Assembly: GCA_016791425.1 (NCBI GenBank)
Contig: JAEUMQ010000001.1
Coordinates: 623,138-687,137 of the forward strand
Source of the DNA: Hyphomonadaceae bacterium
GTDB lineage: Bacteria; Pseudomonadota; Alphaproteobacteria; Caulobacterales; Aquidulcibacteraceae
Direction of reading: 5' to 3'
Length of the DNA: 64,000 nt
Position 1 is the stretch's first letter. The number at the start of each line of letters is the position of its first letter. The position numbers and the translations under genes are program-made. Of the stretch, positions 27,985 to 36,285 are shown in pieces. The notes beneath the pieces are model-generated. The model was not told where the DNA came from. It did not search any database and saw nothing but the letters and a program-made list of their open reading frames with translations.

Positions 27985-28000
27985 TAGAATATTTGTTCTA
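27985..28000. promoter_or_regulatory. Operator copy 5 (GMC dehydrogenase / redoxin divergent promoters)
   Basis: TAGAAT-ATTT-GTTCTA. A TTGACA -35 for the leftward dehydrogenase operon is at 28014-28019, so the operator covers its -10 region. Confidence 0.7.
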
Positions 28001-28034
28001 GTTTATCATCGCGTGTCAACCGGCAGGGAACAGC

Positions 28035-28646
28035 ATGCTCAAATTCTCTCGCATGATGGAGACGGGCGCGCCCGCGCCGGCCTTCAGCCTTCCCGACATC
28101 GAGGGCCGCATCGTCAGCCTGTCTGACTTCGCCGGCGCCAAAGCGCTCGTCGTGGCCTTCATCTGCAACCATTGTCCGTTCGTGCAGCACATCATTGGCG
28201 GCTTCGTCGCGGCCGCACGGGACTGTCAGCCGCGCGGCGTCGCATTCGTGGCGATCTCCTCCAACGATATCGCCGCATTTCCTGAAGATTCGCCCCAGCA
28301 CATGGCCGCCTTCGCGAAGCAGCACGGCTTCACGTTCCCCTATCTCTACGACCAGACCCAGCAGATCGCGCTCGCCTACGAAGCCATATGCACGCCGGAC
28401 CTCTTCGTCTTCGACGGACGCCAGCGCCTCTTCTACGCCGGCCAGTTCGACGCCAGTCGTCCCAACACGGGCCATCCCCCGCTGCCTGGGCACGCGCCCA
28501 TGCGCACCGACGCGCCGGTCGATGGAAGGGACTTGCGCCGCGCGCTCGACGCATGCTTCGCAGGCGAGGCCCCGCTCGCCGACGCGGTTCCGAGCGCCGG
28601 CTGCAGCATCAAGTGGAAACCGGAAAACGAACCCAGCTGGGGCTGA
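28035..28646 (+). CDS. Peroxiredoxin-like/thioredoxin-fold protein
   Basis: 203-aa protein of the AhpC/TSA-redoxin group. After MMETGAPAPAFSLPDIEG comes the redox motif CNHC (C44, C47), then YEAICTPDLFVFD with the cis-Pro segment and an extended Pro-rich C-terminus ending GCSIKWKPEN, typical of the thioredoxin family protein subgroup often found in catabolic loci. No signal peptide. Its role in the pathway is unknown; peroxide detoxification or a thiol-dependent step are options. Confidence 0.82.
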   Translation: MLKFSRMMETGAPAPAFSLPDIEGRIVSLSDFAGAKALVVAFICNHCPFVQHIIGGFVAAARDCQPRGVAFVAISSNDIAAFPEDSPQHMAAFAKQHGFTFPYLYDQTQQIALAYEAICTPDLFVFDGRQRLFYAGQFDASRPNTGHPPLPGHAPMRTDAPVDGRDLRRALDACFAGEAPLADAVPSAGCSIKWKPENEPSWG

Positions 28647-28650
28647 CGAC

Positions 28651-29139
28651 ATGCCGGAGATCGCGCGTATCTGGGCGCCTGGGAACATCGTCCGGAACCA
28701 GCAGGCTGGGCCGGAAGTCCTGCGCCCGTTCGAGGACAAACCGCTGAGCGACCAATACGGCTTCGCCGGCGGCTTCGCCACATCCTTCAGACTCGCCGCC
28801 GGCGCCGAGATCTGGTTCCACTTCCCTTTCGCGACGCCGGTGATGCTTCCCGGCGCCCCGCAGCTCTATCTCGATCACACGAGCCTGCTCTGGGAGGCCA
28901 AGGACGGCGCCGAGATCGCGTGGGTTACGATCCATCACGGCGGCGCCGAGCGCATCGAGCTCACATCGCGCCTCACGATCCTCGCCGGTCGCCACGTCGA
29001 GGCCGCGAGCGTCTTTCCCGCGCGGCCGCGCCTGCACCTGAAATACGGCGTGCAGATGTGCGTCCTCGTGCGCTCCTTGCAGAACGAGGGCGTCGTGCAA
29101 TTCTACGGCGCCGGCCTTTCCTTCAGCGACCAGCCTTAG
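28651..29139 (+). CDS. Beta-rich unknown protein, possibly DUF6623-like
   Basis: 162-aa cytosolic protein. I do not recognise it with certainty; the pattern IWFHFPFATPVMLPGAPQL followed by alternating strands resembles DUF6623 proteins. It starts 4 bp after the redoxin stop, so it is co-transcribed. Its stop overlaps the stop of the convergent transporter gene. No catalytic motif is visible. Confidence 0.65.
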   Translation: MPEIARIWAPGNIVRNQQAGPEVLRPFEDKPLSDQYGFAGGFATSFRLAAGAEIWFHFPFATPVMLPGAPQLYLDHTSLLWEAKDGAEIAWVTIHHGGAERIELTSRLTILAGRHVEAASVFPARPRLHLKYGVQMCVLVRSLQNEGVVQFYGAGLSFSDQP

Positions 29140-30590
29140 GCCTTCTGTTCGCGCGCCCGCCGAGCCTCGAGCTTCGAGAGCACCTCGCGCTGCTCCTCGC
29201 GGGAAACCTGTAGCCCGCGCACGATGAACAGGAGTCCGACCCCCGCGATGACGATGATCGCGGTGACGAAAAGTGCGAGCGCGCGCACCTTGTCGTCGGG
29301 AACCTGATCGATCGGCAAGCCGACCGGGAAGTGGATCAGGTTTAGGAAAAGCCCGGCCACCAGTCCCGTCAGCGCGCTACCGGCCCGCAGACCGATGAAC
29401 ATCAGCGAGGCGACGAAGCCCTGCTGCGGCCTGCCCGTATTGGCTTCGTGATGGTCGGAAACATCGTAGATGACGGTGTTGAACGGCACGACATAAACGC
29501 CATACGCCACGCCCGCGAACGTGCGCAGCGCAAAGACGAACCAGCCGATCGCCGCCGTCCCCGCCAGCGGCGCCAGCCCCCAATAGGGCAGCATGATCAC
29601 CAGCGCGAGGCTCACGAAATAGCCGAAGAGGCCGACCATCATCAGCCTCTGGCTCCCGATCACCTTGATCAGCATCGGCGCCAGCGCAAACGCGATGAGC
29701 GCCCCGACCGAGCCTGCGTAGAGCAGCCGCTGCGTCGCGGCCTCGTCGATCTTCCAGAAATAGGTTGCCAGATGCAGGGAGAGCTGACTGACCGTGGACG
29801 TCACCACCAGCACTGCGAACGACATCAGGAAGATGAGCCCGACCTTCGGCGTCTTGCTGACGCCGTCGATCAGCTCGCGGAACGCCCCGACGATGCTCTG
29901 CTGCGGCCGGTCGTCGTCGATCTCCATCGCCTCGATCTCCCGCGCCCGCTTGCGCAGGCCAACGATCGCCACCAGCATGCAGAACACCGAGATCGCTGCC
30001 GCCGTCACGCCGAACCACGGATACGGCGCCGGATTGAGCTGGCCGCGCTCGAATTGCGGCGACGGCGCGAAGAACAGGCTGAACGCGATCGTCGGCAGGA
30101 TCAGGATCGCGAGCTGGTTGCCGACATTGCGCAGCGTCGCCACGAGCGCCCGCTCCTGCGGCTCGCGGCTGAGCTCCGCGCCGAGGGCGAACGTCGGCAC
30201 CGAATAGAACGAGATGCCGACGCGCGCCAGGAGGCCGAAACCCAGCAGCCACCCGAAGATCGCAAGCTGCGATAATCCGCTCGGAACCGAGAAAACGCCG
30301 ATGAGGCCGATCGTGAACGGTAGAATGCCCGCCGCCATCAACGTCCGCCGCCGCCCCATCGGCGCGCGCCGCAGCCGATCGGAGATCACCCCCGCGAGCG
30401 GATCGCTCATCGCATCGCAGATGAGGATAATCAGCAGCGCGCCGCCGAGCAGCGCGCCGTCGAGCCCGACCACTTGCGCATAATAGAACAGGACGAACGC
30501 GTCCCACGCGAAGCTCTTGATGAGTTCCGGCATGGCGCTTAAGAGCCACGCCGCGCGGGTTCCCCAGCTGAGCTTCCCCACCAAGGCCAT
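29136..30590 (-). CDS. GPH-family (glycoside-pentoside-hexuronide) MFS transporter
   Basis: 484-aa cation symporter-type transporter with about 12 membrane segments; DAMSDPLAGVISDRLRRAPMGRRRTLM is the GPH family's conserved DP-D-R-x-GRRR loop. These carry glycosides and sugars with H+ or Na+. I chose ATG 30590 with a GGGAG ribosome site; a GTG further upstream (30635) is possible. Divergent from the ThuA-like operon with two operator copies between. Confidence 0.87.
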   Translation of the reverse strand: MALVGKLSWGTRAAWLLSAMPELIKSFAWDAFVLFYYAQVVGLDGALLGGALLIILICDAMSDPLAGVISDRLRRAPMGRRRTLMAAGILPFTIGLIGVFSVPSGLSQLAIFGWLLGFGLLARVGISFYSVPTFALGAELSREPQERALVATLRNVGNQLAILILPTIAFSLFFAPSPQFERGQLNPAPYPWFGVTAAAISVFCMLVAIVGLRKRAREIEAMEIDDDRPQQSIVGAFRELIDGVSKTPKVGLIFLMSFAVLVVTSTVSQLSLHLATYFWKIDEAATQRLLYAGSVGALIAFALAPMLIKVIGSQRLMMVGLFGYFVSLALVIMLPYWGLAPLAGTAAIGWFVFALRTFAGVAYGVYVVPFNTVIYDVSDHHEANTGRPQQGFVASLMFIGLRAGSALTGLVAGLFLNLIHFPVGLPIDQVPDDKVRALALFVTAIIVIAGVGLLFIVRGLQVSREEQREVLSKLEARRAREQKA

Positions 30591-30723
30591 CGCGCGCTCT
30601 CCCGCCCGGCGCCATCGCCGGGTGCCGCTAGTCACGGTTTCATTTGGGATTTTCGCCCCGACCGACGCGCTGCCGCCGGCCGCTGCGCTCCTCCCCTGTC
30701 CGCCGTCGAGGGCGTGTGATTAT

Positions 30724-30739
30724 TGGAACACTAATTCTA
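30724..30739. promoter_or_regulatory. Operator copy 6 (leftward GPH transporter promoter)
   Basis: TGGAAC-ACTA-ATTCTA. A TTGATC -35 for the leftward transporter lies at 30751-30756 and its -10 would fall within the site. Confidence 0.6.
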
Positions 30740-30812
30740 TTTCATGGCGGGATCAAGCGCCGCCGCCCACACGTCGCGGGGCGCCTTGACAATCTGGCGC
30801 TCCCGGCCTTTT

Positions 30813-30828
30813 TAGAGCGTTAATTCTA
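30813..30828. promoter_or_regulatory. Operator copy 7 (ThuA operon promoter)
   Basis: TAGAGC-GTTA-ATTCTA. A TTGACA -35 (30787-30792 region) lies 17 bp before the AT-rich TTTTTA that runs into this site, so repressor binding would block the promoter. Confidence 0.65.
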
Positions 30829-30864
30829 ATATGATGGCGCGCTAACGCCACTCGGGAGGATATC

Positions 30865-31854
30865 ATGCCTACAACTCGCCGCGCTCATGGCTTCCTCCCC
30901 ATGCTGGCGACTCTTCTCCTCTTCGCCGGCGCCGCGTCCGCACACGCCCAAAACCTCGTCATCCCCCCCGTCGATTACACGCCGCCGGAGACGGTGCAGC
31001 GCGTCGCGATCCCGCTGAGCCCCAATGAGCGACTGCGCCTGCTCATCGTCACCGGCGAAAACAGCTATGAGCACGACTGGACCGGCGTGAACAATCTGCT
31101 GCGCCGGCAATTGCAGGAGAGCGGCCGCTTCGACGTCCGCGTGATCGAGGATTTCCGTTCCGCCACGCCCGCGACGCTCGCGCCCTACAACGTCGTCCTG
31201 CTCAACTATCTCGGCCGCTGGAACTACACCGATCCTGAAGAGAAGCGCTGGGGCGCCGGGCCGGAGCAGGCGCTCTTCGACTATGTCCGCAATGGCGGCG
31301 GGATCGTCGTCTATCACGCCTCCTTCAACATGGGCTCGCCGAGCTGGCCGGCGTTCGAGCGTATGGCCGGCGGCGCAATGCGTCCGTTCCACGGCAGCCG
31401 CCGCTCGCCGCCGAACGCCTTCATGGTCCGCGTCGTCGATCGCGAGCATCCCGTCACGCGCGGTATGCGCGAATATTTCTGGACCCTGAACGACGATCTC
31501 TACGCCAACATGAAGTGGGATCCCGAAGCCCGCGTGCGCATCCTCGCGACCGCGCGCGACGCTTCCGCCAGCTACGCGCCGCAGCTCGCGGGCCCGAAAT
31601 ATCCGCCGGATCGCTACACGCCGCGTCAGCTGCGCCGCATGGCCGGCATGGATGGCGATCATCCGCAGGTCTGGACAGTGGAATACGGCCGGGGCCGCGT
31701 GTTCTGCATCTCGCTCGGCCACGGCCCCGACACGCTCCAGTATGACGGCGTGCGCGGCTTGATCGCGCGCGGCGCCGAATGGGCCGCGTCGGGCGCCGTC
31801 ACCATCCCGGTCGAGAGCGGCGCGCAGGCGTTCGCCTCCGAAGCGGCGCGCTAA
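30865..31854 (+). CDS. ThuA-domain protein, secreted
   Basis: 329-aa member of the ThuA (trehalose utilisation) family with a class-I glutamine-amidotransferase-like fold. A signal peptide spans residues 1-29 (ending AHAQN). Characteristic motifs are LIVTGENSYEHDW, GGGIVVYHASFNM and the terminal RVFCISLGHGPDTL. In other bacteria ThuA takes part in 3-keto-disaccharide metabolism, which fits the GMC dehydrogenase here. It leads an operon of four genes (ThuA, GPH transporter, DoxX, TIM-barrel). GGGAGGATATC precedes the ATG. Confidence 0.87.
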   Translation: MPTTRRAHGFLPMLATLLLFAGAASAHAQNLVIPPVDYTPPETVQRVAIPLSPNERLRLLIVTGENSYEHDWTGVNNLLRRQLQESGRFDVRVIEDFRSATPATLAPYNVVLLNYLGRWNYTDPEEKRWGAGPEQALFDYVRNGGGIVVYHASFNMGSPSWPAFERMAGGAMRPFHGSRRSPPNAFMVRVVDREHPVTRGMREYFWTLNDDLYANMKWDPEARVRILATARDASASYAPQLAGPKYPPDRYTPRQLRRMAGMDGDHPQVWTVEYGRGRVFCISLGHGPDTLQYDGVRGLIARGAEWAASGAVTIPVESGAQAFASEAAR

Positions 31855-31858
31855 GCCG

Positions 31859-33199
31859 ATGCGAGCCAAGCCGCCCGCCGAGCGCGTCAGCCTTGTCGAG
31901 AAAGTGAGCTACGGCCTCGGCGATCTCTCAGCGAGCCTCGCCTGGAACGCCGCGGCGGCGTTCACGCTCTTCTTCTACACCGACGTGGCGCTGCTGCCGG
32001 CCGCCGCGATCGGCACGCTCTTCCTCTTCACGCGCATCTTCGACGCCGGCTTCGACATCGCCATCGGCCTCGCCGTCGATCGCACGCGCACGCGGTGGGG
32101 CCAGGCGCGCCCCTACCTGCTCTTCGCCGCGATCCCGTTCGGCGTGCTCACGTTCCTCACCTTCGTGACCCCCGACGCCTCGCAGGACGTTCGCCTGATC
32201 TACGCCGGCGTCACTTACTTCCTGCTCGGCTTGCTGCTCTCGGTGACTAACATCCCGTTCAGCGCGATGCTGCCGATGATGACCGCCGACCTCAAGGAGA
32301 AGCTCGACCTGAGCGCCGCCCGTTCGGTCGGCACCTCTGTCGGCGTCATCCTCGTGACCGCGGCTTTCATGCCCGCGGTCGCCGCGCTTGGCGACGGCGA
32401 TCAGCGCAAGGGCTTCTTCCTCACCGCGCTGATTGTGGGAATCGTCTCCAGCGCGATGCTGCTCGTGACCTTCGCCAATTGCAAAGAGCGCCACACCGTC
32501 CGTCCCGAGAGCAAAGGCGTCGTCAGCGACGTCTCGGCGATGTTCTCCAACCAGGCCTGGCTTTCGGTCGCCGGCTTCGCGACGCTGAATTTCGTGCGCT
32601 TCGGCGCGATCCTCGCGCTCACGCCCTATTTCGCGATCAACGTGCTGGGCCAGCCCTGGATGATCTCCGTGCTGATGCCGACGCTCTCCGGCACGCTGCT
32701 GCTCGGCGCCTTCTTCGCACCGCCCATCCTGCGCCGTCTGGGCATGCGCCGCGGCAACACGATCGCGCTCCTCATCGCCGCGGCCCTCTATGTCGCGCTG
32801 CCGTTCTGCGCCGACGCGCCCTGGACGTTCATCGCCGTCTATGTCGTCGCCTCGCTCTCGCTCAGCATCACGATGACCGCGACGTACGCCATGGCGTCGG
32901 ACTCCGTCGATTACCATCAATGGCGCTTCGGCGTGCGCAACGAGGGCCTGCTCGCCGCCGGCGTGGCGTTCGCGATCAAGGTCGGCATGGCGATCGGCAC
33001 GGCGGGCGTCGCCTACGGGCTCGCCGCGGCGAACTACGATCCTCGCAACGTCACGCCCCAGGCCCGCGAGATGATGTCCTGGCTCTATTACGGCATTCCG
33101 CTCGTCGTCTTCGCGCTGCAGATCGCGTGCATGCAATTCTATCCCGTAGATAAGCATCGCAACGAGATCGCCGCGGCAGCGAAGGGCGCCCATGCTTAG
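31859..33199 (+). CDS. Second GPH-family MFS transporter
   Basis: 446-aa transporter with SYGLGDLSASLAWNAAAAFTLFFYTD at the N-terminus, the classic start of GPH symporters, and the loop ARIFDAGFDIAIGLAVDRTRTRWGQARPYLL. Begins 4 bp after the ThuA gene and overlaps DoxX by 8 bp, so they are co-translated. With the leftward GPH gene the cluster has two glycoside-type importers, perhaps one for the oxidised and one for the intact or disaccharide form. Confidence 0.89.
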   Translation: MRAKPPAERVSLVEKVSYGLGDLSASLAWNAAAAFTLFFYTDVALLPAAAIGTLFLFTRIFDAGFDIAIGLAVDRTRTRWGQARPYLLFAAIPFGVLTFLTFVTPDASQDVRLIYAGVTYFLLGLLLSVTNIPFSAMLPMMTADLKEKLDLSAARSVGTSVGVILVTAAFMPAVAALGDGDQRKGFFLTALIVGIVSSAMLLVTFANCKERHTVRPESKGVVSDVSAMFSNQAWLSVAGFATLNFVRFGAILALTPYFAINVLGQPWMISVLMPTLSGTLLLGAFFAPPILRRLGMRRGNTIALLIAAALYVALPFCADAPWTFIAVYVVASLSLSITMTATYAMASDSVDYHQWRFGVRNEGLLAAGVAFAIKVGMAIGTAGVAYGLAAANYDPRNVTPQAREMMSWLYYGIPLVVFALQIACMQFYPVDKHRNEIAAAAKGAHA

Positions 33200-33581
33200 G
33201 CTGGTCGGCCTCGTCCTCATTTGGGCGTTACGCGCTCTGCTCGCGGCGTTCTTCCTCTTCGTGGGCTATTGGAAGGCGCTCGGCCCCATCGAAGCGCTCG
33301 CCGAGCACCGCGCCTGGGTGGCGCAGTTCCCCGACTTGTTCGCGCGCGCCGTCGGTTGGTCGGAGATCCTTTGCGCGATCGGCCTTCTGATCCCAGCTTT
33401 CCCCGCAACGCGCCGCGTCGCCCTCTGGTCCGCGCTCATCCTCGCCATCAACCAGCTCGTCGCGCTCGGCGTCCACGCCGCGCGCGGCGAGGCCGCACAA
33501 GCGGCGCCGCAGAACGTTTTCCTCATCGTCGCGCTCTCCGCCATCGCATGGGCTACGGCCCGACATCGGGTGACATCATGA
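33192..33581 (+). CDS. DoxX-family membrane protein
   Basis: 129-aa protein with four hydrophobic segments and the DoxX pattern FLFVGYWKALGPIEALAEH and GWSEILCAIGLLIPAF. DoxX-like proteins serve as quinone-linked membrane subunits in some oxidoreductases; here one could accept electrons from the dehydrogenase, but that is inference. It overlaps both neighbours, so it belongs to the ThuA operon. Confidence 0.82.
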   Translation: MLRLVGLVLIWALRALLAAFFLFVGYWKALGPIEALAEHRAWVAQFPDLFARAVGWSEILCAIGLLIPAFPATRRVALWSALILAINQLVALGVHAARGEAAQAAPQNVFLIVALSAIAWATARHRVTS

Positions 33582-34369
33582 AACTTTCCGCCTGCATCGA
33601 ATGGCTGTTCGCCGACGAGACCGAGTCCGTCCCCGACCGCATCCGCGCCGCGGCCGCCTGCGGTCTTTACGGCGTCGAGTTCCACCAATGGCGCAACAAG
33701 CCGCTCGACGAGATCGAGCGCGCGCTCGACGAGACTGGCCTCGCCCTCACCAGCTTCATCGTCGAGCCGCGCCGCAGCCTCGTCGACGCCCGCGAGCACG
33801 CGGAATTCCTCGCCGCCGTGCGCGACTCTCTTCCCCCGGCGCAGCGCCTGCGTTGCCCCTTCCTCATCGTCGCGTCAGGCTTCACACTCCCCCACACGCC
33901 GCGCGCCGCGCATCATTCCGCAATGGTCGGCGTGCTGAAAGAAGCCGCCGCGATGGCCGAGCAGGCCGAGATCACACTCATCCTGGAGCCGCTCAACGAC
34001 AAGGTGGACCATCCCGGCATGTATCTGGTCTCGGTCGCCGAGGGCCTCGATGTCGTCGAGGAAGTCGCCAGCCCCGGCCTCAAGCTCATCTACGACGGCT
34101 ACCACGCCTCCGTCATGGGCGACGCGCCAGGCTCCGTCCTGCAAGGGCGCATGCAACACGTCGCCCACGTTCAGATCGCGGACATGCCTGGCCGCGGCGC
34201 GCCGGGCACGGGCCAGATCGATTGGACCGCCCTCGCGCGCGTGCTGCATCGCGGCGCCTATGCCGGAGCGATCGGCCTCGAATACAAGATCAATGACCTG
34301 CCGACGCGCCAAGGACTGCGGCTTGCCCAAGCCGCACTGGAGCGCGCCTTCAGCGCTGCGGCTTCGTGA
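33578..34369 (+). CDS. Hydroxypyruvate isomerase-like TIM-barrel protein
   Basis: 263-aa protein of the AP-endonuclease-2 (sugar isomerase/epimerase) fold. MKLSACIEWLF and LYGVEFHQW resemble the Hyi family; metal ligands are expected at ILEPLNDKVDHPG (Glu), YDGYHASVM (Asp, His), HVQIADMPGRGAPGTGQID and GLEYKI (Glu). It overlaps DoxX by 4 bp. Likely isomerises a keto-sugar or short-chain acid in the pathway. The 3' end overlaps the convergent TetR gene by 20 bp. Confidence 0.85.
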   Translation: MKLSACIEWLFADETESVPDRIRAAAACGLYGVEFHQWRNKPLDEIERALDETGLALTSFIVEPRRSLVDAREHAEFLAAVRDSLPPAQRLRCPFLIVASGFTLPHTPRAAHHSAMVGVLKEAAAMAEQAEITLILEPLNDKVDHPGMYLVSVAEGLDVVEEVASPGLKLIYDGYHASVMGDAPGSVLQGRMQHVAHVQIADMPGRGAPGTGQIDWTALARVLHRGAYAGAIGLEYKINDLPTRQGLRLAQAALERAFSAAAS

Positions 34370-35027
34370 CCGGCTTGCGCTCGCGCGCCTTGAGATAGGC
34401 GAGGCCCATCACGCCAAGCTCCTCCTTGAGTCGCGCCCAGCCCATCTCTTCCGCGATCGGCGCGTGTCCAAGTCCGAGGTGGCGCGCCAGCGCCGCATAG
34501 ACGAGATGGAAGAACGCGTCCGCCGCGCGCTCCGGATCCGGCCGCGCGATCTCGCGCCGATGCTCCAGGATGAGCTCCACGATCGCGTCCTTGGCCCGCC
34601 TGTAGGCCTGCCCGCCGGCCGCGGCGATCGCCGCGTCGCTGGTGGCGGAGACCATGAACGCGGAGAGGATCGGCGCCCGCGCCTTCAGGAACTCCGCGAG
34701 GTCCGAGACGATCGCGGGAATGAGCGTGTCGAGATCGTCGCCGCGCTTCCGCAAGCGATCGAGCATCGCCATCTCGTCCTCGTGGAAGCGCACCATCGTG
34801 CGCGCGTGCACCTCGCGGATCAGCACTTCCTTGCTCTCGAACCGGCAATAGATCGACCCGATCGAGACCCTCCCAAGGCTCGACACCTCGTTGAGCGTGA
34901 AGTCCGGCCCCGCCCGCTCGCGCAGCAGCGCAGTCGCCGCCTCCACCATCCGCTCCAGCGACGCCCGGCTGCGGCCCTGTTTGGGCTCTCGCGCTTCTGA
35001 GCGTTTTGCCGGCGTCTTCTTCGTCAT
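34350..35027 (-). CDS. TetR/AcrR-family regulator 2 of the glycoside cluster
   Basis: 225-aa regulator, paralogous to the one at 18524-19171: both contain RASxERM, VSIGSIYCRFE and IRxVHxR in the DNA-binding domain. Helix-turn-helix about residues 43-64. Operator copy 8 lies 39 bp upstream, between it and the divergent monooxygenase operon. The ligand domains differ more than the DNA-binding domains, suggesting the two sense different molecules but share operators. Confidence 0.9.
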   Translation of the reverse strand: MTKKTPAKRSEAREPKQGRSRASLERMVEAATALLRERAGPDFTLNEVSSLGRVSIGSIYCRFESKEVLIREVHARTMVRFHEDEMAMLDRLRKRGDDLDTLIPAIVSDLAEFLKARAPILSAFMVSATSDAAIAAAGGQAYRRAKDAIVELILEHRREIARPDPERAADAFFHLVYAALARHLGLGHAPIAEEMGWARLKEELGVMGLAYLKARERKPVTKPQR

Positions 35028-35065
35028 TGACCCACCTTGGCCGCTTTCCGTTGACCAATCACTAT

Positions 35066-35081
35066 TGGAATGATAATTCTA
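35066..35081. promoter_or_regulatory. Operator copy 8 (TetR gene 2 / LLM monooxygenase)
   Basis: TGGAAT-GATA-ATTCTA. A TTGACC -35 at 35051-35056 for the rightward genes puts the -10 inside the site. Confidence 0.65.
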
Positions 35082-35166
35082 ATAAAAATAGGCCATGAGG
35101 CAGCACACCGCACTTCCCGCGCCGGATCAAGGCCGCCGCTGTGGGATGCGACCATAGGAGCCTGCC

Positions 35167-36282
35167 ATGCGATTTTCCGTCTTCCTGAACTGCCGCTCGA
35201 CCGCGCCCGAGCACGACCGGTTCGTCATGCAGGCGAGCGTCCGCCACGCCGAGCTCGCCGAAAGCCTCGGCTTCGACGCGATCTTCCTCCCGGACCATCA
35301 CTTCACCGGCTACGCTCCGATGGCCAGCGATCCCTTCGTCTTCGCCGCCTATCTGGCCGCGAAGCTGCCGCGGATGCATTTCGGCTTCTCTGTCGTCACC
35401 GTCCCCTTGCATCATCCCATTCGCTTCACCGAGCGAGTCAACCTGCTCGACCAATTGACGGACGGAAAAGTCCTTGTTGGCGTCGGCAGCGGCACCACGC
35501 CGGAGGAGATGATCGGCTTCGGCGTCAACTATCAGGAGACCTCGAAGGTCTCCGAAGAGAACCTCAAGATCGCCGAAAATCTCTGGGCCAAGACGATCGA
35601 CGACCCCACCGTTCAGTTCGACACCGGCCATTACAAGGGCGTCGTGCTCGAGCGCATCGCGCCGACCGCCTACTCGAAGGGCCATGCCCGCCTGATGCCG
35701 GTGGCGATGAAGGAAGCCAGCGCGCGCCGCGCCGCCGAGAACGCCTGGCCCGCCTTCATTCCGGCCTTCACCCCGCCGAAGATCGGCGGGCTCGAGCCGT
35801 TCAAACACGTGCAGAAATACTTCAAGGTCTATTACGACCTGCTGACCTCTCAGGGCCATTCCGACGCCGCGATCGCCGCCGCGCTCGACTGGACGACGCA
35901 CACCTACCAATGCGTCCACGTCGCGGAGACCGACGAGAAGGCCTATGACGAGATGCTGACGATCCTGCGCGCCTATCAGGCCGCCGTCGATCGCGAGCTC
36001 GAGCACAATCTCCGCGCCGAGCGGATGAGCAGCGCGGACAAGACCGACAACACGCCGAACGCGCTCACCGAAGACTGGATCGGCACCTGGTGCTGCTACG
36101 GCAGCCCGAAGACCGTCGCGGAGAAGCTCCGGCCCTATTTCGATCTCGGCATCGGCAACGTGCTTCTCGGCTCCTTGACCGGCCCGCTCACGCCCGAGCG
36201 CGAAGCAACCTCCAATCGCTCACTCGAGCTCTTCGGCAAGCAGGTCATTCCGCTTCTCAAGAACGCGCGCGCGGCGGCGTAG
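35167..36282 (+). CDS. LLM-class (luciferase-like) flavin-dependent monooxygenase
   Basis: 371-aa TIM-barrel flavoenzyme of the bacterial luciferase group, using reduced FMN from a partner reductase. Family features: RHAELAESLGFDAIFLPDHHF, HFGFSVVTVPLHHPIRFTERVNLLDQLTDGKVLVGVGSG and TPEEMIGFG. Starts after AGGAG. It is co-transcribed with a GH3 glucosidase 3 bp downstream. It probably oxygenates the released aglycone, though no flavin reductase gene is visible in the window. Confidence 0.88.
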   Translation: MRFSVFLNCRSTAPEHDRFVMQASVRHAELAESLGFDAIFLPDHHFTGYAPMASDPFVFAAYLAAKLPRMHFGFSVVTVPLHHPIRFTERVNLLDQLTDGKVLVGVGSGTTPEEMIGFGVNYQETSKVSEENLKIAENLWAKTIDDPTVQFDTGHYKGVVLERIAPTAYSKGHARLMPVAMKEASARRAAENAWPAFIPAFTPPKIGGLEPFKHVQKYFKVYYDLLTSQGHSDAAIAAALDWTTHTYQCVHVAETDEKAYDEMLTILRAYQAAVDRELEHNLRAERMSSADKTDNTPNALTEDWIGTWCCYGSPKTVAEKLRPYFDLGIGNVLLGSLTGPLTPEREATSNRSLELFGKQVIPLLKNARAAA

Positions 36283-36285
36283 GCG

